In this document: piece after piece, positions 35,704 through 48,097 of the stretch
Layout: each line of letters opens with the position of its first letter
How positions within the stretch are numbered: position 1 is the first letter of the stretch
Source: Mycobacterium sp. ITM-2016-00318
Lineage (GTDB): Bacteria; Actinomycetota; Actinomycetes; Mycobacteriales; Mycobacteriaceae
DNA: 64,000 nucleotides
Reading direction: 5' to 3'
Assembly (NCBI RefSeq): GCF_002968285.2
Contig: NZ_CP134400.1
Location: 4,092,001-4,156,000 of the forward strand
Program-made: the position numbers and the translations under genes
Notes under the pieces: model-generated
Told to the model about the DNA's origin: nothing
Databases searched by the model: none
Seen by the model: the letters and a program-made list of their open reading frames with translations, nothing else

Positions 35704-37323
35704 ATGGCTGAGCGGGAAGGGCTTTCCCTCGGTCAGCTGCTGCTCGCGCTGGACCGCACGATGGTGACGCTGGTCGAAGCCCCGCGCGGGCTCGACATGA
35801 CGGTCGGCTCGGTCGCGCTGGTGGACGTCGACGACATCCGGCTGGGACTGGCCGTCGGCGCAGGCTCCGCCGATTTGTTCTTCCTGCTCGGCGTGTCCGA
35901 CGCCGAAGCGGTCGGCTGGATCGCCGACCAGGTTCGCGGCGCCGGCTCTCGTCCGCTGGCGCCGGCCGCGCGGCCCCCCGCGCCGGCCGCCATCTTCGTC
36001 AAGGAGCCGTCGCCGGCGGCGGTGGAACAGGCCGTCGCGCTCGGCACCGCCGTCGTCGCCGTCGAACCGCGCGCCCGCTGGGAGTCGCTCTACAAGTTGG
36101 TCAACCACGCTTTCGAGCATCACGGTGACCGCGACGACCCGCGCAGCGACTCCGGCACCGACCTGTTCGGGCTCGCCCAGTCGATCGCCGAGCGCACCCA
36201 CGCGATGATCAGCATCGAGGACGACCAATCGCACGTACTGGCCTATTCGGCGTCCAACGAGGAGGCCGACGAACTGCGCAGGCTGACGATCCTCGGCCGC
36301 GCGGGCCCGCCCGAGCATCTTGAGTGGATCGGCCAGTGGGGAATCTTCGACGCCCTGCAGGCCAGCGGTGACGTGGTCCGTGTCGCCGAGCGCCCTGAAC
36401 TCGGTCTGCGACCAAGGCTCGCGGTGGCCATCCCGCTGCCCGCGACGGATGCCGGGCGACCGCCGGGGTTCGCGGGCACGATCTGGCTGCAGCAGGGTTC
36501 TGCACCGCTGGCCGACGACGTCGAGGAGGTGCTGCGCGGTGGCGCTGTGCTCGCGGCACGCATCATGTCGCGGCTGTCAGCGGCGCCTGCGACGCACACC
36601 GTACTGGTGCGAAACTTGCTCGGGCTCGGCGAGGACGCTGCCGACGTCGGCGCCATCGCCCAGGAGCTGGGGATCGCCTCCGATGCTCGCGCGGCGCTGG
36701 TCGGCTTCCGCGGTGAAGGAAGCTCGGTGCCGGCCAACGTGATCGCATTGAGCGCGAGTGCATTTCGAGCCGACGCTCAGGTCGCCTCGACCGGTGAGCG
36801 CGTCTACGTGCTCTTACCGAAGATCGGGGCGACGTCGACGCTGACGTCGTGGGTCCGCGGCATCGTCGCCGCGCTGCGCCGCGAGATGGGCTTGACGATG
36901 CGAGCGGTGATCGCCGCGCCGTTGACCGGCCTCACGGGTGCGGCCCCCGCCCGCGCCGAGGTGGACCGGGTCTTCGACAGCGCCGAGCGGCATCCGGGAG
37001 CCATCGGCCAGATCACGTCGCTGGACGAGGCGCACACCACGGTGCTGCTCGACGAGATCGTCGCGCATGTCGCCGGCCAGACCCGGCTCGTCGATCCGCG
37101 CGTGCGCGATCTGCGGGAGCGCGATCCGATGCTGGCCGACACCCTCGCTGCCTATCTCGACGGCTTCGGCGACATCGCCACGGTCGCACAGCGGCTGCAC
37201 GTGCATCCCAACACGGTGCGCTACCGCATCCGCCGCATCGAGAAGCTCTTGTCGACGTCGCTGGACGACCCGGACGACCGGCTCGTACTGGCTCTGGGGC
37301 TGCGGGCGACCGAGCGGCGCTAG
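35704..37323 (+). CDS. pruC: PucR-family regulator of proline catabolism (PruC-like)
   Basis: Transcriptional activator-type protein of 539 residues, comparable to Rv1186c/PruC, which controls the divergent proline genes in M. tuberculosis (recalled). An N-terminal purine-catabolism-regulator-like domain (residues ~1-130) and a central GGDEF-like/CdaR domain lead to the C-terminal helix-turn-helix VAQRLHVHPNTVRYRIRRIEKLL. The ATG at 35704 follows GGAG at 35695-35698. Its 3' end overlaps the convergent acyl-CoA dehydrogenase gene by 4 bases. Direct repeats at 35651-35692 are the candidate binding sites. Confidence 0.88.
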   Translation: MAEREGLSLGQLLLALDRTMVTLVEAPRGLDMTVGSVALVDVDDIRLGLAVGAGSADLFFLLGVSDAEAVGWIADQVRGAGSRPLAPAARPPAPAAIFVKEPSPAAVEQAVALGTAVVAVEPRARWESLYKLVNHAFEHHGDRDDPRSDSGTDLFGLAQSIAERTHAMISIEDDQSHVLAYSASNEEADELRRLTILGRAGPPEHLEWIGQWGIFDALQASGDVVRVAERPELGLRPRLAVAIPLPATDAGRPPGFAGTIWLQQGSAPLADDVEEVLRGGAVLAARIMSRLSAAPATHTVLVRNLLGLGEDAADVGAIAQELGIASDARAALVGFRGEGSSVPANVIALSASAFRADAQVASTGERVYVLLPKIGATSTLTSWVRGIVAALRREMGLTMRAVIAAPLTGLTGAAPARAEVDRVFDSAERHPGAIGQITSLDEAHTTVLLDEIVAHVAGQTRLVDPRVRDLRERDPMLADTLAAYLDGFGDIATVAQRLHVHPNTVRYRIRRIEKLLSTSLDDPDDRLVLALGLRATERR

Positions 37324-39092
37324 GGCGCGAAGGCGCCGGCAACGAGTTCGTCGAAGCGTTCGATGGCATCGTCACCGTCGGCGTCCAGCCCGCGCAGCGG
37401 TCCGCGGTCGGCGAGATACCGCTGCGCGTACAGGCGCGCGACGAAGCCCTTTCGGTCCGTTCCGGTTTCGGCACGCTCCCATGCGGCCTGCTCGGACAAC
37501 AGCGCACCGGCATAGACGTCGCCCATGAACTGGGCGAGCGGGAACAGGCGGGCCTCGGCAACCGCACCGTCGAGCTTGCTCCACGCGGTGATGGCCGCAT
37601 CGAGATCATCGACGCGGCGGGCGACAAGGGCGGTCATGTCGTCGGCGTCGGACACCGACACGGCGTCGTGGAGGCGTTGCAGCAGCGACTCGTGCGCCTG
37701 GGCACGCTCGATACCGCGCCGCACGTCCAGGCACAGGATGTTGTCGGGCCCTTCCCAGATGGTGTTCACCTGCGCGTCGCGCAATATCCTTGCCACCGGC
37801 CAAGTCTCGATATAGCCGTTGCCGCCGTGGATCTCGATCGCGTCGGAGGCCATCGTGATGCCGAGCCTGCAGACCTTGAGCTTGGTGACGGGCACCGCGA
37901 TGCGCTGGCGGACCGGCCGCGGCTGGCGCCTGTTGGTCGCGCCGGTGCCGTCGAACACCAGCGCCTGCGCGGCTTCGACGTCGACGATCATCTCGGCCAG
38001 CTTGCGGCGCATCAGCGGCTTGTCGATCAGCGCGTCCCCGAATGCCTGCCGACGTCCGGCGTAGCACAGCGACTCGACGAGGGCGCGCCGCGCATTGCCG
38101 AGCGCGAACAGCGCAATGCCAAGGCGCGCAGCGTTTGTCAGCTCCATCATCCGGCCGAGTCCCTTGCCGTCAGACGGGCCGGCGTCCGCGCTGGCCTCGC
38201 CGGACAGCAGGAACGCCTCGGCGTCGACGAACTCGATCTCGCCGGAGGCGACCGAGCGGGTGCCGAGCTTGTCCTTGAGCCGTCGCACCCGCACCCCGTT
38301 GCGTGAGCCGTCGCGCCGGGTCCGCAGAACGAGGAAATTCGCGACACCCTTGCTCGAGTCTGGCGCACCTTCAGGCTTTGCGAGCACCACGAACGCCTCG
38401 CCGTTGCAATTTGATGCGAACCACTTGAAACCGTTGAGCAGCCACGCATCTCCGTTGCGGGTCGCCGTCGTCTCCAGCGCGCCGAGATCGGATCCGCCGG
38501 TCCGCTCGGTCAGCAGCTGAGCGGTTTCGCCCTCCCATTCACCCGACTCGAACTTCGCGAGCACGTGCTCGCGCACGTCGGACGGCGCGTACGCGGCGAC
38601 CAACGCCTTCACCATGCCGCCCCCGGTGCCGAGCGCACAACCCATGCCGATGTCGGCCTGGTTGAGCAGATAGTTCGAAGCGAACAACGGCAGCGCCGAG
38701 CTCATGCCGGCGCTGCGAAGGTCCTTGCGCAGCGCCTGCTGCGCGTCGAGCACCGTGCGACGGGATTCGATGAATGACGTCGGCATGACGACGCGGCTGA
38801 CGTCGTGACCCCAGCGGTCGTAACGCTCGAGCCGTGGTGGGTTGCGGTCGGTCTCCTCGGCCCACCGCGACACCGGGCCCGCCATCAGGTCGCCGATGCG
38901 TCTCAGATGCGGTTCGGCGACGGCGAGCTGCTCGGGGTGCAGGTAGTAGGCCATGGTGGCCTGCAGGGTCGGGTCGGTGGCATACCAGTTCAGGCCGACC
39001 GCCCCCTGGTAGTCCTCGGTGCGGTAGCGCGCCGACTTCTCCGGCGTCGTGAAGGGCAGTCTGTCGACGGCCTCCACGTCGTAATCGCTCAT
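37320..39092 (-). CDS. acyl-CoA dehydrogenase, AidB-like long form
   Basis: Flavoprotein of 590 residues, longer than classical acyl-CoA dehydrogenases (~390) and closer to AidB-type proteins. Visible: the MGCALGTGGGMVKAL and LLTERTGGSDLGALETTA blocks of the FAD site, the middle beta domain (WLLNGFKWFASNCNG), and the C-terminal four-helix domain with EIHGGNGYIETWPVARILRDAQVNTIWEG, where the catalytic acid region lies. A roughly 90-residue C-terminal extension follows. The ATG at 39092 (MSDYDVEAVDRLPFTTP) is preferred over longer versions. The substrate is unknown; either acyl-CoA oxidation or an alkylation-protection role is possible. Confidence 0.85.
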   Translation of the reverse strand: MSDYDVEAVDRLPFTTPEKSARYRTEDYQGAVGLNWYATDPTLQATMAYYLHPEQLAVAEPHLRRIGDLMAGPVSRWAEETDRNPPRLERYDRWGHDVSRVVMPTSFIESRRTVLDAQQALRKDLRSAGMSSALPLFASNYLLNQADIGMGCALGTGGGMVKALVAAYAPSDVREHVLAKFESGEWEGETAQLLTERTGGSDLGALETTATRNGDAWLLNGFKWFASNCNGEAFVVLAKPEGAPDSSKGVANFLVLRTRRDGSRNGVRVRRLKDKLGTRSVASGEIEFVDAEAFLLSGEASADAGPSDGKGLGRMMELTNAARLGIALFALGNARRALVESLCYAGRRQAFGDALIDKPLMRRKLAEMIVDVEAAQALVFDGTGATNRRQPRPVRQRIAVPVTKLKVCRLGITMASDAIEIHGGNGYIETWPVARILRDAQVNTIWEGPDNILCLDVRRGIERAQAHESLLQRLHDAVSVSDADDMTALVARRVDDLDAAITAWSKLDGAVAEARLFPLAQFMGDVYAGALLSEQAAWERAETGTDRKGFVARLYAQRYLADRGPLRGLDADGDDAIERFDELVAGAFAP

Positions 39093-39363
39093 GACGCGAC
39101 GGTATTGCACATTCGACGGCGGAGTGAAGTAGTTCGACAGAGGATCGCTCGCGTGTCCTGACCGCAAGGCACCCACCAACGACCGGGCATTACATTGAAC
39201 GGTGGATCTCGCTCGACCAAGCCCGTGATGAATCGACCATTGTGCTTTGCTCTATTTCGCTTGGCACAGTGATTCATTCGATCATGAATGGTTCGGTCTG
39301 CTGACATTCGCCGAGAATTTGCGCAGTTGCGTCATACGTCGTGAAAGATGTTAAGGTCCCGAT

Positions 39364-39666
39364 ATGGGGAGGCCAAAAGGGCTGCCCACGCACTGTACGG
39401 TCGAGGGGTGCGACCGCGAATACAGGGCGCGCGGGCTTTGTTCCATGCATTATTACCGCTGGAGAGCAGGACGGCCACTGGCCGGCGACGAACGGGCCGA
39501 GGGCGAAAAGCACGGCAACTCAAAGCTCACCGCTGACAATGTCAAGGAATTGCGCTCGCTTTATGCCGCTGGCGCCACGTTGCGGCAACTCGCGGAGAAA
39601 TTCGGTGTGTCGAACGTGTCGATCTACAACGCCGTGTCGGGCAAGACCTGGCGCCACCTCGACTAG
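39364..39666 (+). CDS. zinc-finger plus helix-turn-helix small protein, phage HNH-type remnant
   Basis: Product of 100 residues. The N-terminus has a zinc-ligand pattern Cys11-X4-Cys16-X9-Cys26-X2-His29 (HCTVEGCDREYRARGLCSMHYYRW). The C-terminus (about 52-100) is a resolvase-like helix-turn-helix, KLTADNVKELRSLYAAGATLRQLAEKF followed by VSIYNAVSGKTWRHLD (given by position). Both modules occur at the ends of phage and intron HNH homing endonucleases, but the HNH core between them is absent. It is therefore a probable DNA-binding relic or a domesticated regulator. It sits alone after an AT-richer 270-base spacer between the acyl-CoA dehydrogenase and dapC. Confidence 0.7.
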   Translation: MGRPKGLPTHCTVEGCDREYRARGLCSMHYYRWRAGRPLAGDERAEGEKHGNSKLTADNVKELRSLYAAGATLRQLAEKFGVSNVSIYNAVSGKTWRHLD

Positions 39667-39741
39667 GGTCGATCGATCCGACGCAGATGCTTGCGCTTGT
39701 GGTCCATTCCGGCACCGAGCCGGTGGGCCAGTACCCGCGAG

Positions 39742-40845
39742 TCAGCCCCTGAGTCGCTCGACGGCGGCGGCGATACGTTCGTCGGTGGCGGTCAAGGCGA
39801 AACGAACGTGCTGTGCTCCACGCGGTCCGTAGAACTCGCCCGGCGCGACGAGGATCCCGCGCTGCGCGAGCCATCGCACGGTGTCGCGACACGGTTCGCC
39901 CCGGCTGGCCCAGATATAGAGCCCGGCCTCGGAGTGGTCGACGGCGAATCCCGCCGCCTCCACCGCGGGCAACAGCATCCGTCGGCGTCTCTCGTAGCGC
40001 TCCCGCTGCTCACGTTCGTGCGCATCGTCGTCCAGTGCAGCCACCATCGCGCCCTGTACCGGGCTGGGCATCATCATCCCGGCATGCTTGCGCACCGCGA
40101 GCAGTTCAGCGATCAAGGCGCGGTCGCCGGCGACGAAACCAGCGCGGTAGCCGGCCAGCGAGGACGTCTTCGACAGCGAGTGGATGGCCAGCAGTCCGGT
40201 GTGGTCGCCATCGCACACCGACGGATGCAGCAGCGAGACGGGTTCCGCATCCCACCCGAGGCCCAGGTAGCACTCATCGGATGCGACGACCGCGCCGCGC
40301 TCGCGCGCCCAGCCCACCACCTTGCGCAGATGGTCGACGCCGAGGACGGCACCCGTTGGATTGCTAGGCGAATTGAGGTACACCAACGCGGGCGACTGGG
40401 GGCCCAACTGGGTCAGTGAGTCGGCGACAAGCACCTGTGCACCCGCCAGGCGGCCGCCGACTTCGTAGGTGGGATATGCCAATTCGGGCACGACGACGAC
40501 GTCTGTGGGGCCCAGCCCGAGCAGCGTCGGCAGCCAAGCGATGAGCTCCTTGGTGCCGATCGCCGGTAACACGGCGTCCTGGTCGAGGCCGGTGACCCCG
40601 TAGCGACGGTGAAGGGCCGCCACCGCCGACTCGCGAAGCGCCTGTGTGCCTGCCGTGGTCGGGTAGCCCGGTGCGGCGCTGGCTGCAGCGAGGGCTTCGC
40701 GGATCAGCGGCGCGACGGGGTCGACCGGGGTGCCGACGGACAGATCCACGATCCCGTCGGGATGTGCCCGTGCCTGCGCCGTCGCGTCGGCGAGGGTGTC
40801 CCAGGGAAAAACCGGCAGCCCCGCAGAGATGCCGCGGCGAGCCAC
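39742..40845 (-). CDS. dapC: N-succinyldiaminopimelate aminotransferase
   Basis: PLP-dependent class I aminotransferase of about 367 residues. The PLP-lysine block is HSLSKTSSLAGYRAGF, the Asn/Asp contacts are in NSPSNPTG and ASDECYLGLGWD, and the substrate Arg is near the C-terminus. It closely follows Rv1178. It transaminates N-succinyl-2-amino-6-ketopimelate and so acts between DapD and DapE, both in this window. The GTG at 40845 is chosen; a TTG at 40866 overlapping the fdxC stop is an alternative start. The fdxC-dapC pair is co-directional, with starts and stops abutting. Confidence 0.92.
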   Translation of the reverse strand: MARRGISAGLPVFPWDTLADATAQARAHPDGIVDLSVGTPVDPVAPLIREALAAASAAPGYPTTAGTQALRESAVAALHRRYGVTGLDQDAVLPAIGTKELIAWLPTLLGLGPTDVVVVPELAYPTYEVGGRLAGAQVLVADSLTQLGPQSPALVYLNSPSNPTGAVLGVDHLRKVVGWARERGAVVASDECYLGLGWDAEPVSLLHPSVCDGDHTGLLAIHSLSKTSSLAGYRAGFVAGDRALIAELLAVRKHAGMMMPSPVQGAMVAALDDDAHEREQRERYERRRRMLLPAVEAAGFAVDHSEAGLYIWASRGEPCRDTVRWLAQRGILVAPGEFYGPRGAQHVRFALTATDERIAAAVERLRG

Positions 40846-40862
40846 CTCGGATCCGGCCGTTA

Positions 40863-41186
40863 TCAATCGTGGGCTTGCGGCGCTAAATCCTTGACCGACT
40901 GCGGATCATTCTCGGTCATTCCGACCTTGGAGGCGCCGCCCGGCGATCCCAGCTCCGAGAAGAAGTCGGCGTTGATCTGGGTGTAGGAGCTCCACTGGTC
41001 GGGCACATCGTCTTCGTAATAGATGGCCTCGACGGGGCAGACCGGTTCGCACGCGCCGCAGTCCACACATTCGTCGGGGTGGATGTACAGCATGCGTGCG
41101 CCCTCGTAAATGCAGTCGACAGGGCACTCTTCGATGCAGGCCTTGTCTTTGAGGTCGACGCAGGGTTCGGCAATCGTGTACGTCAC
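40863..41186 (-). CDS. fdxC: 7Fe ferredoxin FdxC
   Basis: Ferredoxin of 107 residues with one 3Fe-4S and one 4Fe-4S cluster. Ligands are arranged as Cys9-X7-Cys17-X3-Cys21-X3-Cys25 and Cys40-X2-Cys43-X2-Cys46-X3-Cys50-Pro, the actinobacterial FdxC pattern. It is a soluble electron carrier, probably used by several oxidoreductases. Matches Rv1177. It directly precedes dapC and is divergent from padR (266-base spacer). Essentiality in M. tuberculosis is recalled, not shown here. Confidence 0.94.
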   Translation of the reverse strand: MTYTIAEPCVDLKDKACIEECPVDCIYEGARMLYIHPDECVDCGACEPVCPVEAIYYEDDVPDQWSSYTQINADFFSELGSPGGASKVGMTENDPQSVKDLAPQAHD

Positions 41187-41407
41187 TGAATGCTCCTCGA
41201 GTCCTCTCGATCAAATCTGATCAATGGGGGCTGCCCGTGTGTTGGGGCCTGCCGAAATTCGCTCCAGTATCCGATGTGGATGCCGGGAGGTCTGTGTCAG
41301 CCTGCCCTAACTTTCTGCGCCCACCCGCAGGCGGACGCGTAGTTACTGATACTAGACGTTGCATATACAAGTGCCTAGCCGGCATACCCCTATGCGCACC
41401 GGTGCAG

Positions 41408-41421
41408 TGCAACAAGTTGCA
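41408..41421. promoter_or_regulatory. inverted repeat upstream of padR, candidate PadR operator
   Basis: TGCAAC-AA-GTTGCA is a perfect inverted repeat 31 bases before the padR start. A half-site GTTGCA recurs at 41358-41363. The position suits autoregulation by the winged-helix PadR dimer and control of the coupled fadH gene. Confidence 0.45.
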
Positions 41422-41452
41422 TAGAACAGTCATCTGCTCATACCCTGCTCAC

Positions 41453-44022
<2,570 letters not shown>

Positions 44023-44030
44023 GTCTGCGC

Positions 44031-44086
44031 CGAACGTGAAACCACTGCGAGATTCGAGCGCATTTCTCGCAGTGGATTCACGTTCG
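44031..44086. repeat. long intergenic palindrome, REP-like bidirectional terminator
   Basis: Arms 44031-44052 and 44065-44086 are 22 bases each with a single mismatch around a 12-base loop, lying between the converging fadH and yceI-like genes. The core CGAACGTGAA..CACTGCGAGA looks like a palindrome I recall recurring between mycobacterial genes. It probably terminates both transcripts. Confidence 0.75.
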
Positions 44087-44093
44087 TGGTTGC

Positions 44094-44645
44094 TCAGGCC
44101 TGCTTGAGCGCCTCGATCTCGAGGGTGATGGTCACCTGGTCGCCGACGACGGCGCCGCCGGTCTCCAGCGGCATGTCGATGTCGATGCCGAAGTCCTTGC
44201 GGTTGAGGACGACCGATGCGGTGAACCCGGCAACCTCACCGTGGCCCATGCCAGGGTTGGTGCCGTTGAATTCCAGGTCGAGGCTGATCGGCTTGGCGAT
44301 GCCCTTCAGGGTGAAAACGCCGTCGAAGACGTAGTTTTCGCCAGCCTCGCGCAGGCCGGTCGATGTGAAGGTCGCGGTCGGGAACTGCTCGACGTCGAAG
44401 AAGTCGGCCGCCTTGAGGTGCGCGTCGCGCTGCTCGTTGCGGGTGTCGACGGAGTCGACGGCGATCTCGGCGGTGACCGACGGCGTGCCGTCCGCACCGA
44501 CCACCACGGTGCCCGAGAACGTGTTGAACTGGCCGCGGACCTTGCTGACCACGAGATGACGTACCGAGAAGGCGATCGACGAATGAATGGGGTCGATGGC
44601 CCACGTTCCCGCGCTGAGTCCGGTGGTTGTGGTGGCTGCGGTCAT
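44094..44645 (-). CDS. YceI-family lipocalin-like protein
   Basis: Product of 183 residues with the YceI beta-barrel pattern: WAIDPIHSSIAFSVRHLVVSKVRGQF at the N-terminus, SVDTRNEQRDAHLKAADFF in the middle and VTITLEIEA at the end. It has no signal peptide, so it is cytosolic here, unlike E. coli YceI. The family binds isoprenoid or fatty-acyl chains; the ligand here is unknown. It is separated from fadH by a palindrome and is followed by a DUF2231 gene upstream on the same strand at 69 bases. Confidence 0.9.
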   Translation of the reverse strand: MTAATTTTGLSAGTWAIDPIHSSIAFSVRHLVVSKVRGQFNTFSGTVVVGADGTPSVTAEIAVDSVDTRNEQRDAHLKAADFFDVEQFPTATFTSTGLREAGENYVFDGVFTLKGIAKPISLDLEFNGTNPGMGHGEVAGFTASVVLNRKDFGIDIDMPLETGGAVVGDQVTITLEIEALKQA

Positions 44646-44714
44646 GAAATCTCCTCGAACTGTGTGTCGGCCTTTCCGACACCGTCAAGAAGTTAAGCGG
44701 ACCCCGGTCCGGTT

Positions 44715-45176
44715 CTATTCCCGGGTTCCCCACACCGCTTGCGCGCCGGCGTCGCCGATCATCACGACGCCGAACGTTGCCCACACCCCGACCCCGACGG
44801 CGATCACCGCGACGATCACGGTCAGCGCCTTCTTCGGCTCCGCGGCGCGCGACTCGATGCGATGCTGGACCGCCTGCACAACGGCGACGACCAGCAGACC
44901 GATCGCGAAGTAGATCGCCCACTCCGCGCGCTCCTCATGCGTCTCGAGGATGGGCGAGTGCTCAGTCTGCTGGTTGAACAGCCACTCGCCCGCCGAGACG
45001 GTCAGCGGTGTCAGGACCACCACTGTCGCGGCGAGCGCCAGGTTGAGCCACACCAGCCGTCGTCGCGCGGCGGGCCACACGGCGCAAAGGATCTCGAGGA
45101 ACGCGAGCAGCGGCGCGAGCACCACGATGGTGTGGTTGAGCAGAGCATGGGCGGGCAGGCCGAAAAGGGTTGTCAA
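44715..45176 (-). CDS. DUF2231 membrane protein
   Basis: Four-helix membrane protein of 153 residues with the DUF2231 signature LPAHALLNHTIVVLAPL near the N-terminus and EWLFNQQTEHSPILETHEERAEWA in the central loop, whose histidines could bind metal or haem. Family function is not established. It is read with the yceI-like gene on the minus strand. The 111-base upstream spacer to fbiC's end shows nothing clear. Confidence 0.82.
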   Translation of the reverse strand: MTTLFGLPAHALLNHTIVVLAPLLAFLEILCAVWPAARRRLVWLNLALAATVVVLTPLTVSAGEWLFNQQTEHSPILETHEERAEWAIYFAIGLLVVAVVQAVQHRIESRAAEPKKALTVIVAVIAVGVGVWATFGVVMIGDAGAQAVWGTRE

Positions 45177-45287
45177 GGCGCGCTCCTGGGCTGGGGACGG
45201 CGACAGTCACTTTCGTATACGTGATGAGCCTGACATTCGGTTCACCGATACGCCGGGATTGCGGCTGCAACAGCCCGGCGAGTCGCG

Positions 45288-47867
45288 TCAGGCAGCCAGC
45301 GGAGCGTAGGTGGTGGTGCGCTGCCGGGCGGGCCTGCCGATTCCCTCGGCGATCGCGGTCAGCTCGTCGACGCTCATGGCGGACCCGAACTCGGAGCCGG
45401 CCATCCGCGAGATCGTCTCCTCCATCAGCGTGCCGCCCAAGTCGTTGGCACCGCCGTTGAGCATCACCTGCGTGCGCTCCACACCGAGCTTGACCCAGCT
45501 GGTCTGGATGTGAGAAATCCTGCCGTGCAGCATGATCCGCGCCAGCGCGTGGACAGCGCGATTGTCGCGGTGCGTCGGTCCCGGCCGCGCGCCGCCCGCA
45601 AGGTAGAGCGGCGACGACTGGTGCACGAACGGCAGTGGCACGAATTCGGTGAAACCGCCTGTTCTGTCCTGAATGTCGCTCAGCACGCGTAGATGGCCGA
45701 CCCAGTGCTTCGGCGTGTCGACGTGGCCGTACATCATCGTCGAACTCGAACGCAGTCCCACTTCGTGTGCGGTGCTGACTACTTCGATCCACATCGATGT
45801 CGGGAGCTTGCCTTTGGTCAGCACCCAACGGACTTCGTCGTCGAGGATTTCGGCTGCGGTGCCCGGGATGGTGTCGAGCCCGGCCTCGCGCAGGCCGATC
45901 AGCCATTCGCGGATGGACAGCCCACTCTTGGTGACGCCGTTGGCGATCTCCATCGGCGAGAAGGCGTGCACGTGCATCGACGGCACGCGCTGTTTCACGG
46001 CACGGACCAAGTCGGCGTAGCCGGTGACCGGCAGCTCGGGATCGATTCCACCCTGCATGCAGACCTCGGTCGCGCCCGCGACGTGCGCCTCCCACGCCCG
46101 GTCGGCGACCTCGCCGGTGGACAACGAGTAGGCGTCAGCGTCGCCTTTTCGTTGGGCGAAAGCGCAGAATCGGCAGCCGGTGTAGCAGATGTTCGTGAAG
46201 TTGATGTTGCGGTTGACGACGAAGGTCACGTCATCGCCGACGGTGTCGCGTCGCAACGAATCAGCTAGTGCGGCAACAGCATCCAGTGCAGGACCTTCTG
46301 CGGTGGCGAGCGCGAGGTACTCGTCGTCGCTGCAACCCGCCGGGTCCCGTTCGGCCGAGCGCAGCGCGGCGGCCACGTCGGTGTCGATGCGTTCGGGTGC
46401 GCGTGCGGCGAGCTCGCTGACCTTCTCGCGAATCGATTCCCAGTCGCCGAACGCGCTGTTCAAATCGCTTCTGGTGGTAGTTAGCCGTCCCTCCGAGTCG
46501 ATCGCCTCGTGCAGGTCGATGCGGCCGAGCGACTCGGACGCTTCGTCAGGCTCCTGCCACGGGTGCCCGACGGGGTTGATGTCCAATGCGAATCCGGTAT
46601 CGGCGTCGGCCAGCGCGGCGACGTGGCCCTGCACACGCGGATCGATCCACGCCGCGCCGGCCTGAACATACGGCGGCTGCGCGGTCAGCCGCTGCACCAG
46701 GTCATAACCCGCCTCTGCGGTGACGGCGGCGAGTTCATCCAAGGCCGGCCAGGGTCGTTCGGGATTGACGTGGTCGGGTGTCAGCGGTGAAACGCCGCCC
46801 CAGTCGTCGACGCCCGCACCGATCAGGGCGAGGCATTCGTCGCGCGACACCAGGTTCGGCGGGGCCTGGATGCGCATCTTGGGCCCGAGCACCAATCTGC
46901 TGACCGCGATCGTCGCCAGGAAGTCCTCGATACCCGCATCGGGCATCGAGGCCATCGCGGTGTGGTCCTTGGCCCGGAAGTTCTGCACGATCACTTCCTG
47001 CACATGGCCGAATGCTTTGTGCGACTTACGAATCGCATGCATGGTCTCGGCGCGTTCAGTGAGCGTCTCGCCGATGCCGACCAACAGGCCGGTGGTGAAG
47101 GGAATGGACAGCCGGCCCGCGTCGTCAAGCGTGCGCAGTCGGATGTCAGGATCCTTGTCCGGGCTCCCGTAGTGCGCCAAGCCTTTGGTCTCGAAGAGTC
47201 GGCGCGACGTGGTCTCCAGCATCATGCCCATCGACGGGGCGACCGGCTTGAGGCGCGAGAGCTCCGACCACGACATCACCCCCGGATTGAGGTGCGGCAG
47301 AAGCCCTGTCTCCTCGAGCACGCGGATCGCCATCGCCCGCACATAGTCCAGCGTCGAGTCGTAGCCGCGCTCATCGAGCCACTGCCGCGCCTCGTCCCAT
47401 CGCGCCTCCGGCCTGTCGCCGAGCGTGAAAAGTGCTTCCTTGCAACCGAGTTCGGCCCCGCGGCGGGCGACCTCGAGGATTTCGTCGGGCTCCATGAACA
47501 TCCCGCGGCCCGTCGCGCGCAGCTTGCCCGGCACGGTGACGAACGTGCAGTAATGGCAAGTGTCGCGGCACAGGTGGGTGACGGGAATGAACACCTTGCG
47601 CGAGTAGCTGACCGGTAAGCGGCCGTTGGGTCCACGCCGGTTCGACGAGGTCAGACCGGCATCGCGGACTCGTGCGGCGCTGGCGCAGAGGTCGGCGAGG
47701 TCGTCGCCGCGGGCCGTCATGGCGATGGCAGCCTCGTCGACGTTCAGTGAGACGCCGTCGCGGGCACGACGGAGTACGCGCCGCAAAGCAGACGAGCTGG
47801 GGGCGCCGGACTGGGCTGGGACCACCGGGCTGGGCAGATCGGTGCCGTGCTGCGGGTTCAGGACCAC
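45288..47867 (-). CDS. fbiC: FO synthase (F420 biosynthesis), dual radical-SAM enzyme
   Basis: Makes the deazaflavin FO from tyrosine and 5-amino-6-ribitylamino-uracil for cofactor F420. The 859-residue product from GTG 47867 contains two radical-SAM cores: the first (CofG-like) with CRDTCHYC, the second (CofH-like) with CYTGCRFC. Each is followed by its TIM-barrel, and the chain ends with the conserved [14 protein letters not shown] tail. Fusion of both halves is the actinobacterial form and matches Rv1173. It is monocistronic here, divergent from the first GjpA-like gene with a 230-base spacer. Confidence 0.96.
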   Translation of the reverse strand: MVLNPQHGTDLPSPVVPAQSGAPSSSALRRVLRRARDGVSLNVDEAAIAMTARGDDLADLCASAARVRDAGLTSSNRRGPNGRLPVSYSRKVFIPVTHLCRDTCHYCTFVTVPGKLRATGRGMFMEPDEILEVARRGAELGCKEALFTLGDRPEARWDEARQWLDERGYDSTLDYVRAMAIRVLEETGLLPHLNPGVMSWSELSRLKPVAPSMGMMLETTSRRLFETKGLAHYGSPDKDPDIRLRTLDDAGRLSIPFTTGLLVGIGETLTERAETMHAIRKSHKAFGHVQEVIVQNFRAKDHTAMASMPDAGIEDFLATIAVSRLVLGPKMRIQAPPNLVSRDECLALIGAGVDDWGGVSPLTPDHVNPERPWPALDELAAVTAEAGYDLVQRLTAQPPYVQAGAAWIDPRVQGHVAALADADTGFALDINPVGHPWQEPDEASESLGRIDLHEAIDSEGRLTTTRSDLNSAFGDWESIREKVSELAARAPERIDTDVAAALRSAERDPAGCSDDEYLALATAEGPALDAVAALADSLRRDTVGDDVTFVVNRNINFTNICYTGCRFCAFAQRKGDADAYSLSTGEVADRAWEAHVAGATEVCMQGGIDPELPVTGYADLVRAVKQRVPSMHVHAFSPMEIANGVTKSGLSIREWLIGLREAGLDTIPGTAAEILDDEVRWVLTKGKLPTSMWIEVVSTAHEVGLRSSSTMMYGHVDTPKHWVGHLRVLSDIQDRTGGFTEFVPLPFVHQSSPLYLAGGARPGPTHRDNRAVHALARIMLHGRISHIQTSWVKLGVERTQVMLNGGANDLGGTLMEETISRMAGSEFGSAMSVDELTAIAEGIGRPARQRTTTYAPLAA

Positions 47868-48097
47868 TCCCGTGTAACCCCGCGAAGGTCGATGATCATC
47901 CGCACGTCTCACATTCTGAAACACCGGTGCCTGACATATGGTCACAGTAGTCCGCTCAGTGCGAGCTGTGGAGCGCCCTGTCATCCCTCACGAGAAAATG
48001 ACGTCACGATTATCGGCCCCGGATTAGCTAACGCTTATGTCAACAACTAGCGTAAGTTCATCTACGGGACGGGGGTCTTTGCCATAGAGGGGCCATT
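47868..48097. other. fbiC / gjpA-like divergent spacer
   Basis: Non-coding, with lower GC near 47990-48060. An 8-base TGACGTCA palindrome lies at 47999-48006. No convincing promoter could be fixed by eye, but promoters for both divergent genes must lie here. GAGGGG precedes the 48098 start. Confidence 0.4.

Noticed and set aside
33792..35711. Long plus-strand frame opposite pruA
   Set aside because: Antisense to a complete aldehyde dehydrogenase; low-complexity content.
47999..48006. TGACGTCA palindrome as an operator in the fbiC spacer
   Set aside because: Eight bases alone are too short to support a claim; kept only as a note in the spacer entry.
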